DNA of 64,000 bases from Janthinobacterium sp. GW458P (GTDB lineage Bacteria > Pseudomonadota > Gammaproteobacteria > Burkholderiales > Burkholderiaceae_D): the NCBI RefSeq assembly GCF_002127585.1, contig NZ_NEGZ01000003.1:74331-138330 (forward strand), in the 5' to 3' direction. Numbering within the stretch: position 1 is the stretch's first letter; each line of letters begins with the position of its first letter. The position numbers and the translations under genes are program-made. Positions 55,777 through 64,000 of this stretch are shown piece by piece. Below the pieces are notes generated by a model. The model was not told the origin of the DNA, made no database searches, and worked only from the letters and a program-made list of their open reading frames with translations.

Positions 55777-56544
55777 ATGCAGCATGCAACTTACCCCAGC
55801 CTGGCAGGTCAGCGCGTCGTCATCACGGGCGGCGGCACCGGCATCGGCGTGGCCATCGTCGAGGCGTTCGCGCGCCAGGGCGCCCACGTCACCTTTCTCG
55901 ACATCGCCCGCGAGGCGTCGCTGGCGCTGCAGGAAAAGCTGGCGCACCTGCCGCAGTCGCCCGTTTTCCGTTACTGCGACCTGACGGACCTGGCAGCCCT
56001 GGCCGCCACCTTCGCCGAGATCGAACACAGCGCGGGCGCCACGGATATCCTCGTCAACAATGCGGCCAATGACGACCGCCACCAGCTGCGGGATGTTACG
56101 CCCGCCTACTGGGACGAGCGCATCGCCGTCAACCTGCGCCACCAGTATTTCTGCGCCCAGGCAGTGGCGCCGGCCATGCGCGCCAAGGGCAGCGGCGTGA
56201 TCCTCAACCTGGGCTCGATTTCCTGGCACCTGGCGCAGGCGAACCTGTCGATCTACATGACGGCGAAGGCGGGCATCGAGGGCCTGACCCGTGGACTGGC
56301 GCGCGACCTGGGTGCTGACGGCATCCGCGTCAACTGCATCATTCCCGGCGCCGTGCGCACGCCGCGCCAGGAGCGGCTGTGGCATACGCCGGAAGCGGAA
56401 GCCGTGATCCTGCAGGGACAATGCCTGCAGACGCGCGTGGAGCCGGAAGACGTGGCGGCGCTGGCGCTGTTCCTCGCGTCCGACAACGCGGCCAAGTGCG
56501 CCGGCCGCGAATACTATGTCGACGCCGGCTGGTACGGCGCATGA
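55777..56544 (+). CDS. SDR family sugar dehydrogenase (D-xylose/L-arabinose 1-dehydrogenase type)
   Basis: 255 residues, classical short-chain dehydrogenase. NAD(P)-binding TGGGTGIG at residues 17-24, NNAAND, Ser in LNLGSISWHL, and YMTAK with the catalytic Tyr/Lys; the C-terminal GREYYVDAGWYGA is typical. Given its operon it probably oxidises D-xylose or L-arabinose to the lactone. ATG 55777 follows AGAGAGACACC. Its stop overlaps the next start (ATGA). Confidence 0.88.
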   Translation: MQHATYPSLAGQRVVITGGGTGIGVAIVEAFARQGAHVTFLDIAREASLALQEKLAHLPQSPVFRYCDLTDLAALAATFAEIEHSAGATDILVNNAANDDRHQLRDVTPAYWDERIAVNLRHQYFCAQAVAPAMRAKGSGVILNLGSISWHLAQANLSIYMTAKAGIEGLTRGLARDLGADGIRVNCIIPGAVRTPRQERLWHTPEAEAVILQGQCLQTRVEPEDVAALALFLASDNAAKCAGREYYVDAGWYGA

Positions 56545-58328
56545 GCACCCCAGGCAACCGCCAGGCGCGGCGCTTCCGCTCGCAGGACTGGTTCGACAAT
56601 CCCGACCACATCGACATGACGGCGCTGTACCTCGAGCGCTTCATGAACTACGGCATCACGGCCGAGGAACTGCGTTCGGGCCGGCCCATCATCGGCATCG
56701 CGCAAAGCGGCAGCGATATCAGTCCCTGCAACCGCATCCACCTGGAGCTGGCGCAGCGCGTGCGCGACGGCATCCGCGACGCGGGCGGCATCCCGATGGA
56801 GTTCCCGCTGCACCCGATCTTCGAAAACTGCCGCCGTCCCACGGCCGCGCTGGACCGCAACCTGGCCTATCTGGGCCTGGTGGAAATCCTGCATGGCTAC
56901 CCGATCGACGCCGTGGTGCTGACGACGGGCTGCGACAAGACCACGCCGGCGCAACTGATGGCCGCCGCCACGGTGGACATTCCTGCCATCGTGCTGTCGG
57001 GCGGGCCCATGCTCGACGGCTGGATGGACGGCGAACTGGTCGGGTCCGGCGCGGCCATCTGGAAGGGCCGCCGCCAGCTGTCCGCCGGCATGATCGACAA
57101 CGACAAATTCCTGCAGATCGCCGCCGCCTCGGCGCCGTCGGCCGGCCACTGCAACACCATGGGCACGGCATCGACCATGAATGCGCTGGCCGAAGCGCTG
57201 GGCATGTCCCTGACGGGCTGCTCGGCCATCCCCGCGCCGTACCGCGAGCGGGGTCAGATCGCCTATGCAACGGGGCGCCGCATCGTCGGCATGGCGCATG
57301 AGGACGTGCGCCCGTCGAGCATCCTCACGCGCGAGGCCTTCCTGGACGCCATCATCGTCAACGCGGCCATCGGCGGCTCCACCAACGCCCAGCCGCACCT
57401 GATGGCCATGGCGCGCCATGCGGGCGTGGAACTGCATTCGAGCGACTGGATGGAACACGGCTACGACGTGCCGCTGCTGTTGAACATGCAGCCGGCCGGC
57501 AAATTCCTGGGCGAGCGCTTCCACCGCGCCGGCGGCGTGCCGGCCGTGATGTGGGAGCTGCAGCAGGCGGGCTTGCTGCATGCCGAGCGGCCTACCGTCA
57601 CGGGCCAGACGATGGCGGCGAACCTGGCGGGCCGTGAAAGCGCGGACCGCGAGATGATCCGCCCGTTTGCCGCGCCGCTGAAGGAAAAGGCCGGCTTTAT
57701 GGCCTTGCAGGGCAACCTGTTCGACTTCGCCATCATGAAGACCAGCGTGATCTCGCCCGCTTTCCGCGAGCGCTATCTGTCACGTCCCGGCAGCGAGGGC
57801 GTGTTCGAGGCGCGCGCCATCGTCTTTGACGGTTCAAGCGACTATCACGCGCGCATCAACGACCCGGCGCTCAATATCGACGACAGCTGCATGCTGGTCA
57901 TGCGCGGCGCCGGTCCCGTGGGCTGGCCCGGTTCGGCCGAAGTGGTCAACATGCAGCCGCCCGATGCCTTGCTCAAGGCGGGCATTTTGAACCTGCCGAC
58001 CCTGGGCGACGGGCGCCAGTCGGGCACCTCGGACAGCCCGTCGATCCTGAACGCATCGCCGGAAAGCGCCGTGGGCGGCGGCCTGGCGCTGCTGCGCACG
58101 GGCGACATCATCCGCGTGGACCTGAACGGGGGGCAGTGCGACATGCTGGTCGATGCTGCTGAACTGGCGCGCCGCGCCCAGGAACTGCCGCCGCCCGTCA
58201 ACGACAGCGCCACGCCGTGGCAGGAAATCTACCGCGCCAGCGTGGGCCAGCTGGAAACGGGCGCCTGCATGGAGCTGGCCCTGAAATACCGCGCCGTGGG
58301 ACAGACCCTGCCGCGTCACAACCATTAG
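56541..58328 (+). CDS. IlvD/Edd family pentonate dehydratase
   Basis: 595 residues, normal for D-xylonate/L-arabonate dehydratases. Fe-S cluster ligands are Cys63 (SDISPCNR), Cys131 (TTGCDKTTPAQL) and Cys204 (SAGHCNTMG), all at conserved positions. It removes water from the pentonate to give 2-keto-3-deoxypentonate. The start at 56541 overlaps the SDR stop by 4 bp; a longer in-frame reading from 56379 runs through the SDR gene and is spurious. Sugar-acid dehydratase is preferred over dihydroxy-acid dehydratase because of the operon. Confidence 0.92.
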   Translation: MSTPGNRQARRFRSQDWFDNPDHIDMTALYLERFMNYGITAEELRSGRPIIGIAQSGSDISPCNRIHLELAQRVRDGIRDAGGIPMEFPLHPIFENCRRPTAALDRNLAYLGLVEILHGYPIDAVVLTTGCDKTTPAQLMAAATVDIPAIVLSGGPMLDGWMDGELVGSGAAIWKGRRQLSAGMIDNDKFLQIAAASAPSAGHCNTMGTASTMNALAEALGMSLTGCSAIPAPYRERGQIAYATGRRIVGMAHEDVRPSSILTREAFLDAIIVNAAIGGSTNAQPHLMAMARHAGVELHSSDWMEHGYDVPLLLNMQPAGKFLGERFHRAGGVPAVMWELQQAGLLHAERPTVTGQTMAANLAGRESADREMIRPFAAPLKEKAGFMALQGNLFDFAIMKTSVISPAFRERYLSRPGSEGVFEARAIVFDGSSDYHARINDPALNIDDSCMLVMRGAGPVGWPGSAEVVNMQPPDALLKAGILNLPTLGDGRQSGTSDSPSILNASPESAVGGGLALLRTGDIIRVDLNGGQCDMLVDAAELARRAQELPPPVNDSATPWQEIYRASVGQLETGACMELALKYRAVGQTLPRHNH

Positions 58329-58344
58329 CAGTCGCAGCACCTAG

Positions 58345-58374
58345 GTCGGGTTAGCGCTTCGCGCGTAACCCGAC
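58345..58374. repeat. REP-like palindromic element
   Basis: GTCGGGTTAGCGC and GCGCGTAACCCGAC form a near-perfect hairpin with a TTC loop and one bulge. It lies in the 125-bp gap before xylF. The GTCGGGTTA/TAACCCGAC type is common as an intergenic palindrome in Proteobacteria. No T-run, so not a standard terminator. Confidence 0.55.
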
Positions 58375-58453
58375 AACACCGGCATCGCCACATTTTTCAG
58401 CAGCACCCGCAGTTAAAAAAACGTCGTTAATAAAATCCACAAGGAGACACACA

Positions 58454-59455
58454 ATGAACAAGATCATCAGTGCAGCCATCATGACCGCCGTGCTGGCATT
58501 GAGCAGCAGCGCCGCCCTGGCCGATGCGAAAAACCCGAAGATCGGCTTTTCCATCGACGATTTGCGCGTCGAGCGCTGGACGCGCGACCGCGACTTCTTC
58601 ATCGCCGCGGCCGAAAAGCAGGGCGCCAAGGTCTTCGTGCAGTCGGCCGACGCCAGCGAACAGCGCCAGATTTCGCAGATCGAAAACCTGATCTCGCGCG
58701 GCGTGGACGTGCTGGTGATCGTGCCGTTCAACGCCACTGTGCTCAACAACACCGTCAAGGAAGCGAAAAAGGCCGGCATCAAGGTGCTGTCGTATGACCG
58801 GCTGATCCTGAACGCCGATATCGATGCGTATATCTCGTTCGACAACGAGAAAGTGGGCGAGATGCAGGCCGAAGGCGTGACCAAGCTGCAGCCGAAGGGC
58901 AATTACTACTTGCTGGGCGGCTCACCGACCGACAACAACGCCAAGATGCTGCGCGAAGGCCAGATGAAGGTGCTCAAACCGTTCATCGACAAGGGCGACA
59001 TCAAGATCGTCGGCCAGCAGTGGGTGAAGGACTGGAGCGCCACCGAAGCGCTGTCCATCGTGGAAAACGCGCTGACGGCCAACGGCAACAAGATCGACGC
59101 CATCGTCGCCTCGAACGACGGCACGGCCGGCGGCGCCATCCAGGCCCTGGCCGCGCAAAAACTGGCCGGCAAGGTGCCGGTCTCGGGCCAGGACGCCGAT
59201 CTGGCGGCGGTCAAACGCGTCATCGCCGGCACGCAGTCGATGACCGTCTACAAACCCCTGAAAACCATCGCCGCTGAAGCGGCCAGGCTGGCCGTGCAAC
59301 TGGCGCGCAATGAAAAGCCGGCCTACAACTCCAGCTATGACAACGGCCTGAAAAAGGTCAGCACGGTACTGCTGAAACCCACGCCCTTGACCAAGGCGAA
59401 TGTGAACATTCTCGTCGATGACGGTTTTTATACCAAAGCTCAGTTGGGCAACTAA
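58454..59455 (+). CDS. xylF: D-xylose-binding periplasmic protein
   Basis: 333 residues with a Sec signal peptide cleaved near ALA at about residue 23. The mature N-terminus KIGFSIDDLRVERWTRDRDF carries the XylF sugar-site Arg/Asp residues, followed by SYDRLILNADIDAYISFDN. It delivers xylose to XylGH. ATG follows AAGGAGACACACA. A hairpin after the gene separates it from xylG. Confidence 0.95.
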   Translation: MNKIISAAIMTAVLALSSSAALADAKNPKIGFSIDDLRVERWTRDRDFFIAAAEKQGAKVFVQSADASEQRQISQIENLISRGVDVLVIVPFNATVLNNTVKEAKKAGIKVLSYDRLILNADIDAYISFDNEKVGEMQAEGVTKLQPKGNYYLLGGSPTDNNAKMLREGQMKVLKPFIDKGDIKIVGQQWVKDWSATEALSIVENALTANGNKIDAIVASNDGTAGGAIQALAAQKLAGKVPVSGQDADLAAVKRVIAGTQSMTVYKPLKTIAAEAARLAVQLARNEKPAYNSSYDNGLKKVSTVLLKPTPLTKANVNILVDDGFYTKAQLGN

Positions 59456-59478
59456 AAGCTGGGGGCAGACCCGCCGGG

Positions 59479-59505
59479 GGAGTACGCCCCAATGGGGCGC
59501 ACTCC
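59479..59505 (+). promoter_or_regulatory. Intercistronic hairpin xylF-xylG
   Basis: GGAGT(A)CGCCCC (59479-59490) pairs with GGGGCG(C)ACTCC (59494-59505), with one A/C mismatch, in the 102-bp gap. It resembles those after livK and chvE and probably keeps the binding protein in excess. Confidence 0.6.
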
Positions 59506-59557
59506 GATCCCGCAGGGACTGACCCATGATTTCTGTTAATCCGCAACGAGAGTGAGC

Positions 59558-61144
59558 ATGTCCGACTATCTGCTTGAAATGAAAGGCATCGTCAAACAGT
59601 TTGGCGACGTCCGCGTAGGCGGTGTCCGCGCGCTTGACGGCATCGACCTGCAGGTGCGGGCCGGCGAGTGCATCGGCCTGTGCGGCGAGAATGGCGCCGG
59701 CAAGTCGACCCTGATGAAGGTGCTGTCCGGCGTGTACCCGCACGGCACCTGGGACGGCGAGATCCTGTGGGATGGCCAGCCCCTGCGCGCGCAATCGATC
59801 CGCGACACGGAAGACGCGGGCATCATCATCATCCACCAGGAACTGATGCTGGTGCCGCAGCTGTCCGTGGCCGAGAATATCTTCATGGGCCGCGAGCTCA
59901 CTCTGCCGGGCGGGCGCATGCATTACGCGGCCATGTACAAGCGCGCGGACGAACTGCTGCGCGAATTGAAGATACCCGAGCTGAACGTGGCGATGCCCGT
60001 GATGAATTACGGCGGCGGTCACCAGCAGCTGGTGGAAATCGCCAAGGCGCTCAACAAGAACGCGCGCCTGCTGATACTCGACGAGCCGTCGTCGTCGCTG
60101 ACGGCGTCGGAAATCGCCGTGTTGCTCGATATCCTGCGCGCGCTGAAGGCCAAGGGCGTCACCTGCATCTATATTTCGCACAAGCTCGATGAAGTGGCGG
60201 CCATCTGCGACACCATCGTCGTCATTCGCGACGGCAAGCATATCGCCACCACGCCGATGGCGCAGATGAACGTCGAGCGCATCATCGCGCAGATGGTGGG
60301 CCGCGAAATGAGCCAGCTGTACCCGCAGCGCGCGCAGCCAGCGGTCATCGGCGAGGTGCTGTTCGAGGCGCGCCACGTGAGCTGCATCGATGCCGACAAT
60401 CCGCAGCGCAAGCGGGTCGACGATGTGTCGTTCACCCTGCGCCGTGGCGAGATCCTAGGCATCGCCGGCCTGGTGGGGGCGGGGCGTACGGAGCTCGTCT
60501 CGGCCCTGTTCGGCGCTTACCAGGGGCCTTGCCAGGCCGAAGTGTGGCTCGATGGCCGCCGCATCGACACTTCCTCCCCGCAAAAGGCCATCGGCATGGG
60601 CCTGGCCATGGTGCCGGAGGACCGCAAACATCATGGCATCGTGCCCGACCTCGACGTGGGGCAGAACATCACCCTGGCCGTGCTGGAGGAATTTTCGCGT
60701 GTCACGCGCATCGATGGCGAGGCGGAATTGAGGGCCGTGCGCGACGAGATCACGCAGCTGGAACTGAAGGCGGCCAGCCCGTCGTTGCCCATTACGAGCC
60801 TGTCGGGCGGCAACCAGCAAAAGGCCGTGCTGGCCAAGATGCTGCTGACGCGCCCGCGCGTGCTGATCCTCGACGAGCCCACGCGCGGCGTGGACGTGGG
60901 CGCCAAATATGAAATCTACAAACTGATGCTGGCACTGGCCGACCGGGGCGTGGCCATCATCATGGTCTCGTCGGAACTGGCCGAAGTGCTGGGCGTGTCC
61001 GACCGCGTGCTGGTGATGGGCGAAGGCCGCCTGCGCGGCGACTTTATCAACGATGGCCTGAGCCAGGAAACCGTGCTGGCGGCAGCGCTGGATCAGCGCC
61101 CGGCGCTCGCCGCCAATACAGCAAACAAGGAACCCGCAGCATGA
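59558..61144 (+). CDS. xylG: D-xylose ABC transporter ATPase (tandem)
   Basis: 528 residues, two fused ABC domains. First: Walker [17 protein letters not shown] and Walker [14 protein letters not shown]; second: [19 protein letters not shown] (degenerate P-loop, normal for the class), [19 protein letters not shown] and [19 protein letters not shown] at 59558 is chosen over GTG at 59552 because AACGAGAGTGAGC lies just before it. The stop overlaps the xylH start by 4 bp. Confidence 0.95.
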   Translation: MSDYLLEMKGIVKQFGDVRVGGVRALDGIDLQVRAGECIGLCGENGAGKSTLMKVLSGVYPHGTWDGEILWDGQPLRAQSIRDTEDAGIIIIHQELMLVPQLSVAENIFMGRELTLPGGRMHYAAMYKRADELLRELKIPELNVAMPVMNYGGGHQQLVEIAKALNKNARLLILDEPSSSLTASEIAVLLDILRALKAKGVTCIYISHKLDEVAAICDTIVVIRDGKHIATTPMAQMNVERIIAQMVGREMSQLYPQRAQPAVIGEVLFEARHVSCIDADNPQRKRVDDVSFTLRRGEILGIAGLVGAGRTELVSALFGAYQGPCQAEVWLDGRRIDTSSPQKAIGMGLAMVPEDRKHHGIVPDLDVGQNITLAVLEEFSRVTRIDGEAELRAVRDEITQLELKAASPSLPITSLSGGNQQKAVLAKMLLTRPRVLILDEPTRGVDVGAKYEIYKLMLALADRGVAIIMVSSELAEVLGVSDRVLVMGEGRLRGDFINDGLSQETVLAAALDQRPALAANTANKEPAA

Positions 61145-62283
61145 AACCGCACAGTATCAAACAGCTGTTCACCCAATACAAGATGCTGGCCCTGCTGATC
61201 GCCGTGGCGCTGATCTGGGCCTTCTTTTCGTGGAAGACGCAGGGCAGCTTCCTCACGCCGCGCAACCTGTCGAATCTGCTGCGCCAGATGTCCGTCACCG
61301 GCATCCTCGCCTGCGGCATGGTGCTGGTGATTATCGCCGGCGAGATCGACCTGTCGATCGGCTCCCTGCTGGGGCTACTCGGCGGCATCGCCGCCGTGCT
61401 GGACGTAACGCAGCACTGGCCGCTGGCGCTGAACCTGATGGCGGTGCTGGGCTGCGGCCTGGTGATCGGCCTCTTGAATGGCTACCTGACGGCATACCGG
61501 GGTATTCCGTCCTTCATCGTCGGCCTGGGCGGCATGTTGGCATATCGCGGCATCCTGCTGGGCATCACGGGCGGCATTACGATCGCCCCCGTCTCCGAGC
61601 CGATGGTCTACCTGGGACAGGGTTACCTGCCCGCGGTGCCCGGCATCGTGCTGGGCATCGGCCTGTTCCTGCTGGCCGCCTTTTTGACGTGGCGCGCGCG
61701 CGTCAGCCGCGCCCGGCATGGCTTGCCGCAGACGGCGCCCTGGGCCGACGGCCTGCGCCTGGCCGTCATCGGCGCCGTGCTGTATGCCTTCGTGCGGACC
61801 CTGAACGGCTATGAAGGCATCCCGCTGCCCGTGCTGCTGTTGCTGGCCTTGCTGGGATTGTTCAGCTACATCACCAGCCAGACTGTGTTCGGCCGCCGCA
61901 TCTACGCCGTCGGCAGCAATATGGAAGCGACGCGTTTGTCCGGCATCAACGTCAAAGCCGTCAAGCTGTGGATATTCGGCATCATGGGCCTGATGTGCGC
62001 GCTGGCGGGGCTGATCAACACGGGCCGCCTGGCGGCCGGTTCGCCGTCGGCCGGCACTTTCAGCGAACTCGATGCGATTGCCGCCTGCTTCATCGGCGGC
62101 ACCTCGATGCGCGGCGGTTCGGGCACCGTGTACGGCGCCCTGATCGGCGCGCTGGTGATGGCCAGCCTCGATAACGGCATGTCCATGCTGGACGTGGACA
62201 CCTACTGGCAGATGATCGTGAAAGGCAGTATTCTGACCCTCGCCGTCTGGGTCGATGTCAGTACAAGGGCGGGACGCCGGTAA
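61141..62283 (+). CDS. xylH: D-xylose ABC transporter permease
   Basis: 380 residues, about ten hydrophobic segments, BPD_transp_2 permease. Typical parts are [40 protein letters not shown], and [19 protein letters not shown]. It forms the membrane channel for XylFG. xylR follows 67 bp downstream on the same strand. Confidence 0.95.
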   Translation: MKPHSIKQLFTQYKMLALLIAVALIWAFFSWKTQGSFLTPRNLSNLLRQMSVTGILACGMVLVIIAGEIDLSIGSLLGLLGGIAAVLDVTQHWPLALNLMAVLGCGLVIGLLNGYLTAYRGIPSFIVGLGGMLAYRGILLGITGGITIAPVSEPMVYLGQGYLPAVPGIVLGIGLFLLAAFLTWRARVSRARHGLPQTAPWADGLRLAVIGAVLYAFVRTLNGYEGIPLPVLLLLALLGLFSYITSQTVFGRRIYAVGSNMEATRLSGINVKAVKLWIFGIMGLMCALAGLINTGRLAAGSPSAGTFSELDAIAACFIGGTSMRGGSGTVYGALIGALVMASLDNGMSMLDVDTYWQMIVKGSILTLAVWVDVSTRAGRR

Positions 62284-62350
62284 AACCGATGCGCGACCGG
62301 CAGCCAGGGACGAAAATACGTCGCGGCCGCCACATGGAGGAGACACCAGC

Positions 62351-63550
62351 ATGAAATTACCGACCGCGCACCGGATCGCGCTGCTGTTTAACGGGAATAA
62401 AATCTACGACCGCGACATCATCGCCGGCATCGCCGCCTACCTGAACACCACGCGCGTGTCGTGGGACCTGTTCCTGGAAGAGGATTTCCGCTGCCGCCTG
62501 CCCGGCATCGAACGCTGGCAGGGCGACGGCATCATCGCCGATTTCGACGATCCCGCCGTGTGCGCGGCGCTGTCAAACAGCCGCCTGCCCGTGGTGGCCG
62601 TGGGCGGCTCGTATGCGCGCGCGGACGATTACCCGGCCGGCATCCCGTATGTGGCGACCGATAATTTCAAGATCGTCAAGCTGGCCTATGAACACCTGGT
62701 GGAAGCGGGCCTGAGCCGCTTTGCCTGTTTCAGCCTGCCCGAGGCCGATGTCAACCGCTGGGCCCAGGAACGGGAAACAGCGTTTTGCGCCCTGATGGAG
62801 CGCGACCACATGCGCGCCGACGTGTACCGGGGCGTGGCCACCAGCGCGCCGTCTTGGGACGAGGCGGTGGAGCAGCAGATCGCCTGGCTCAACAGCCTGG
62901 AAAAACCCGTCGGCATCATCGCTGTCAGCGACGCGCGCGCGCGCCAGCTGCTGCAAGCGTGCATGCACGCGGGTATCGCCGTGCCGGAGCAAGTGGCCCT
63001 GATCGGCATCGACAACGACCCGCTGGCGCGCATGCTCACGCGCATACCCTTGAGTTCCGTGATCCAGGGCACCGAGGAAATGGGCCGCACGGCCGCGCAT
63101 TTGCTGCACCAGATGCTCAACGGCGCGCGCCTGTCCGGCACGCGCATCCTGGTGCCGCCGGCCGGCCTGAACGTGCTCGCTTCCACGCGCCACCAGCCCT
63201 TCCAGCATCCGCAGGTGATGCAGGCGCGCCACTTCATCCGCCAGTACGCCTGCCAGGGCATCAAGACGGAGCAGGTGGCCGATTACGTGGGCGTGTCACG
63301 CTCCTCGCTCGAAGCGCACTTCCGCCACGAGTTGGGGCGCAGCGTGCACGACGAGATCCTGCATTTCAAGCTCGATGCGGCCAAGACCCTGCTGGCGCAC
63401 GGGCCGGGGCAGGTGTCCGAGGTGGCCGTGCGTTGCGGCTTTACCACGGTGCAGTACATGCACGCCGTCTTCAAGCGCGAACTCGGTTGCACGCCGCGCG
63501 AATTCCAGCAGCGCAGCCGGCCGCCGCCAGCGCCCGGGCAGGCGCCATGA
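62351..63550 (+). CDS. xylR: XylR-type regulator: PBP-like sensor fused to AraC HTH
   Basis: 399 residues from ATG at 62351 (preceded by GGAGGAGACACCAGC); a reading from 62255 overlaps xylH and is rejected. The N-terminal ~280 residues are a LacI/XylR-like periplasmic-binding fold beginning HRIALLFNGNKIYDRDIIAG. The C-terminus (about 290-395) is an AraC-type double helix-turn-helix with VGVSRSSLEAHFRHELGRS and CGFTTVQYMHAVFKRELGCT. This is the architecture of the E. coli xylose activator. It probably controls the operon it sits in and perhaps divergent chvE-gguAB. It overlaps the next gene by 4 bp. Confidence 0.94.
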   Translation: MKLPTAHRIALLFNGNKIYDRDIIAGIAAYLNTTRVSWDLFLEEDFRCRLPGIERWQGDGIIADFDDPAVCAALSNSRLPVVAVGGSYARADDYPAGIPYVATDNFKIVKLAYEHLVEAGLSRFACFSLPEADVNRWAQERETAFCALMERDHMRADVYRGVATSAPSWDEAVEQQIAWLNSLEKPVGIIAVSDARARQLLQACMHAGIAVPEQVALIGIDNDPLARMLTRIPLSSVIQGTEEMGRTAAHLLHQMLNGARLSGTRILVPPAGLNVLASTRHQPFQHPQVMQARHFIRQYACQGIKTEQVADYVGVSRSSLEAHFRHELGRSVHDEILHFKLDAAKTLLAHGPGQVSEVAVRCGFTTVQYMHAVFKRELGCTPREFQQRSRPPPAPGQAP

Positions 63551-64000
63551 TGCATCTGCTGCGCAATGCGCGCGGCATGCGCGTGGCCATCGACGCGCAC
63601 GACGCCAGCGTGCGGGCCTGGTGGGCGCCCGACCGTTATGGCCGCCTGGCCGACGTGCTGGGCGCCGCGCCCCCTGCGGCGCGTGCGCCTGCGGGCTGGC
63701 AGTGCGCGCCGCCGGACGACGGCCGCTTGCTGCTGCACCTGGCGCACGACGGCCTGTCGGTGCGCCTGGCCTACCGGCTTGACGACGATGGCAGCCTGCA
63801 CCTCGACTGCGCCGCCACGGCCGATACGGTTTCCCGTTTTGCGCTTGCCGCGCCCCGCTTCAACCTGCAGGGCGGCCGCGCCGCCGTGGGCGACCATGTG
63901 CTGCGCCTGGCCGCGGACCGTTACCGGCCTGGGCCTTGGCCCGGCGGCTGCGCGGGCGACGCTGCGCTCGATGTGGCGGGCAGCGCGTTTGACTTCCGCC
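63547..64000 (+). CDS. Aldose 1-epimerase-like protein, N-terminal part (runs off the right edge)
   Basis: 151 codons are visible, starting ATGATG at 63547 inside the xylR stop. GMRVAIDAHDASVRAWWAPD and GRLADVLGA resemble the N-terminal beta-strands of GalM-type mutarotases, which interconvert sugar anomers before the dehydrogenase step. The catalytic His/Glu positions lie beyond or near the edge, so the family is only probable. Confidence 0.7.
   Translation, partial: MMHLLRNARGMRVAIDAHDASVRAWWAPDRYGRLADVLGAAPPAARAPAGWQCAPPDDGRLLLHLAHDGLSVRLAYRLDDDGSLHLDCAATADTVSRFALAAPRFNLQGGRAAVGDHVLRLAADRYRPGPWPGGCAGDAALDVAGSAFDFR

Overview
The window looks like an origin-proximal piece of the main chromosome of a GC-rich betaproteobacterium of the Oxalobacteraceae (Janthinobacterium/Duganella/Massilia type). 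The basis is protein character (GlmS, GlmU, MnmG, ParAB, the AtpIBEFHAGDC order), a 3-hydroxybutyrate-oligomer hydrolase typical of PHB-making Burkholderiales, and the mnmG-rsmG-parA-parB-atp synteny that in many bacteria lies next to oriC. dnaA itself is not in the window. No rRNA, tRNA, CRISPR array, insertion sequence or prophage gene was recognised.

Layout: (1) 1-8.6 kb: end of a lipoprotein gene, glmS, an Lrp/AsnC regulator, a 0.7-kb gene-free block packed with co-oriented DnaA-box-like repeats, glmU, a DUF6279 lipoprotein, rsmD-coaD-ferredoxin, a chalcone-isomerase-fold protein. (2) 8.7-16.8 kb: LysR regulator, a chemoreceptor with a C-terminal sensor-like domain, a divergent Lrp/putA pair, and mtnN. 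(3) 16.8-18.3 kb: an AT-rich gene-free block in which one module (AT-rich stretch, TAG/TAA triplets, DnaA box, then an inverted DnaA-box pair) occurs three times with nearly fixed spacing. This is the strongest candidate replication origin in the window. (4) 18.3-29.3 kb: a GMC oxidoreductase, a complete branched-chain amino-acid ABC transporter (livGFKHM), the PHB-oligomer hydrolase, an iron-type alcohol dehydrogenase, and a guanidine-II riboswitch heading sugE and an orphan nuoA. Four parS sites are scattered through 24.3-29.3 kb. (5) 29.4-41.3 kb: mnmG-rsmG, an 81-bp array of 9-bp units, parA-parB and the complete F1Fo ATP synthase operon. (6) 41.3-50 kb: rsgA with a structured leader, then an eight-gene polyamine/membrane cluster (lipoprotein, speD, Gly-rich peptide, DUF4178, SPFH-SHOCT and DUF350 on the minus strand; membrane-type speE and a FAD oxidoreductase on the plus strand). 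(7) 50-64 kb: a pentose region with chvE-gguAB on the minus strand and, divergently, an oxidative pentose operon (FAH-family dehydratase, SDR dehydrogenase, IlvD/Edd dehydratase, xylFGH, xylR, aldose epimerase) running off the right edge.

The origin-related parts fit together: DnaA-box arrays at 2.8-3.5 and 16.9-18.1 kb, parS sites at 24-29 kb and parAB at 32-34 kb would bring initiation and segregation within 32 kb. The exact 9-mer TTATCCACA or its complement was found 12 times by eye, against about 0.5 expected for a fixed 9-mer on both strands of 64 kb at equal base composition.

All coordinates, alignments and motif counts were made by eye; no database search or folding program was run.
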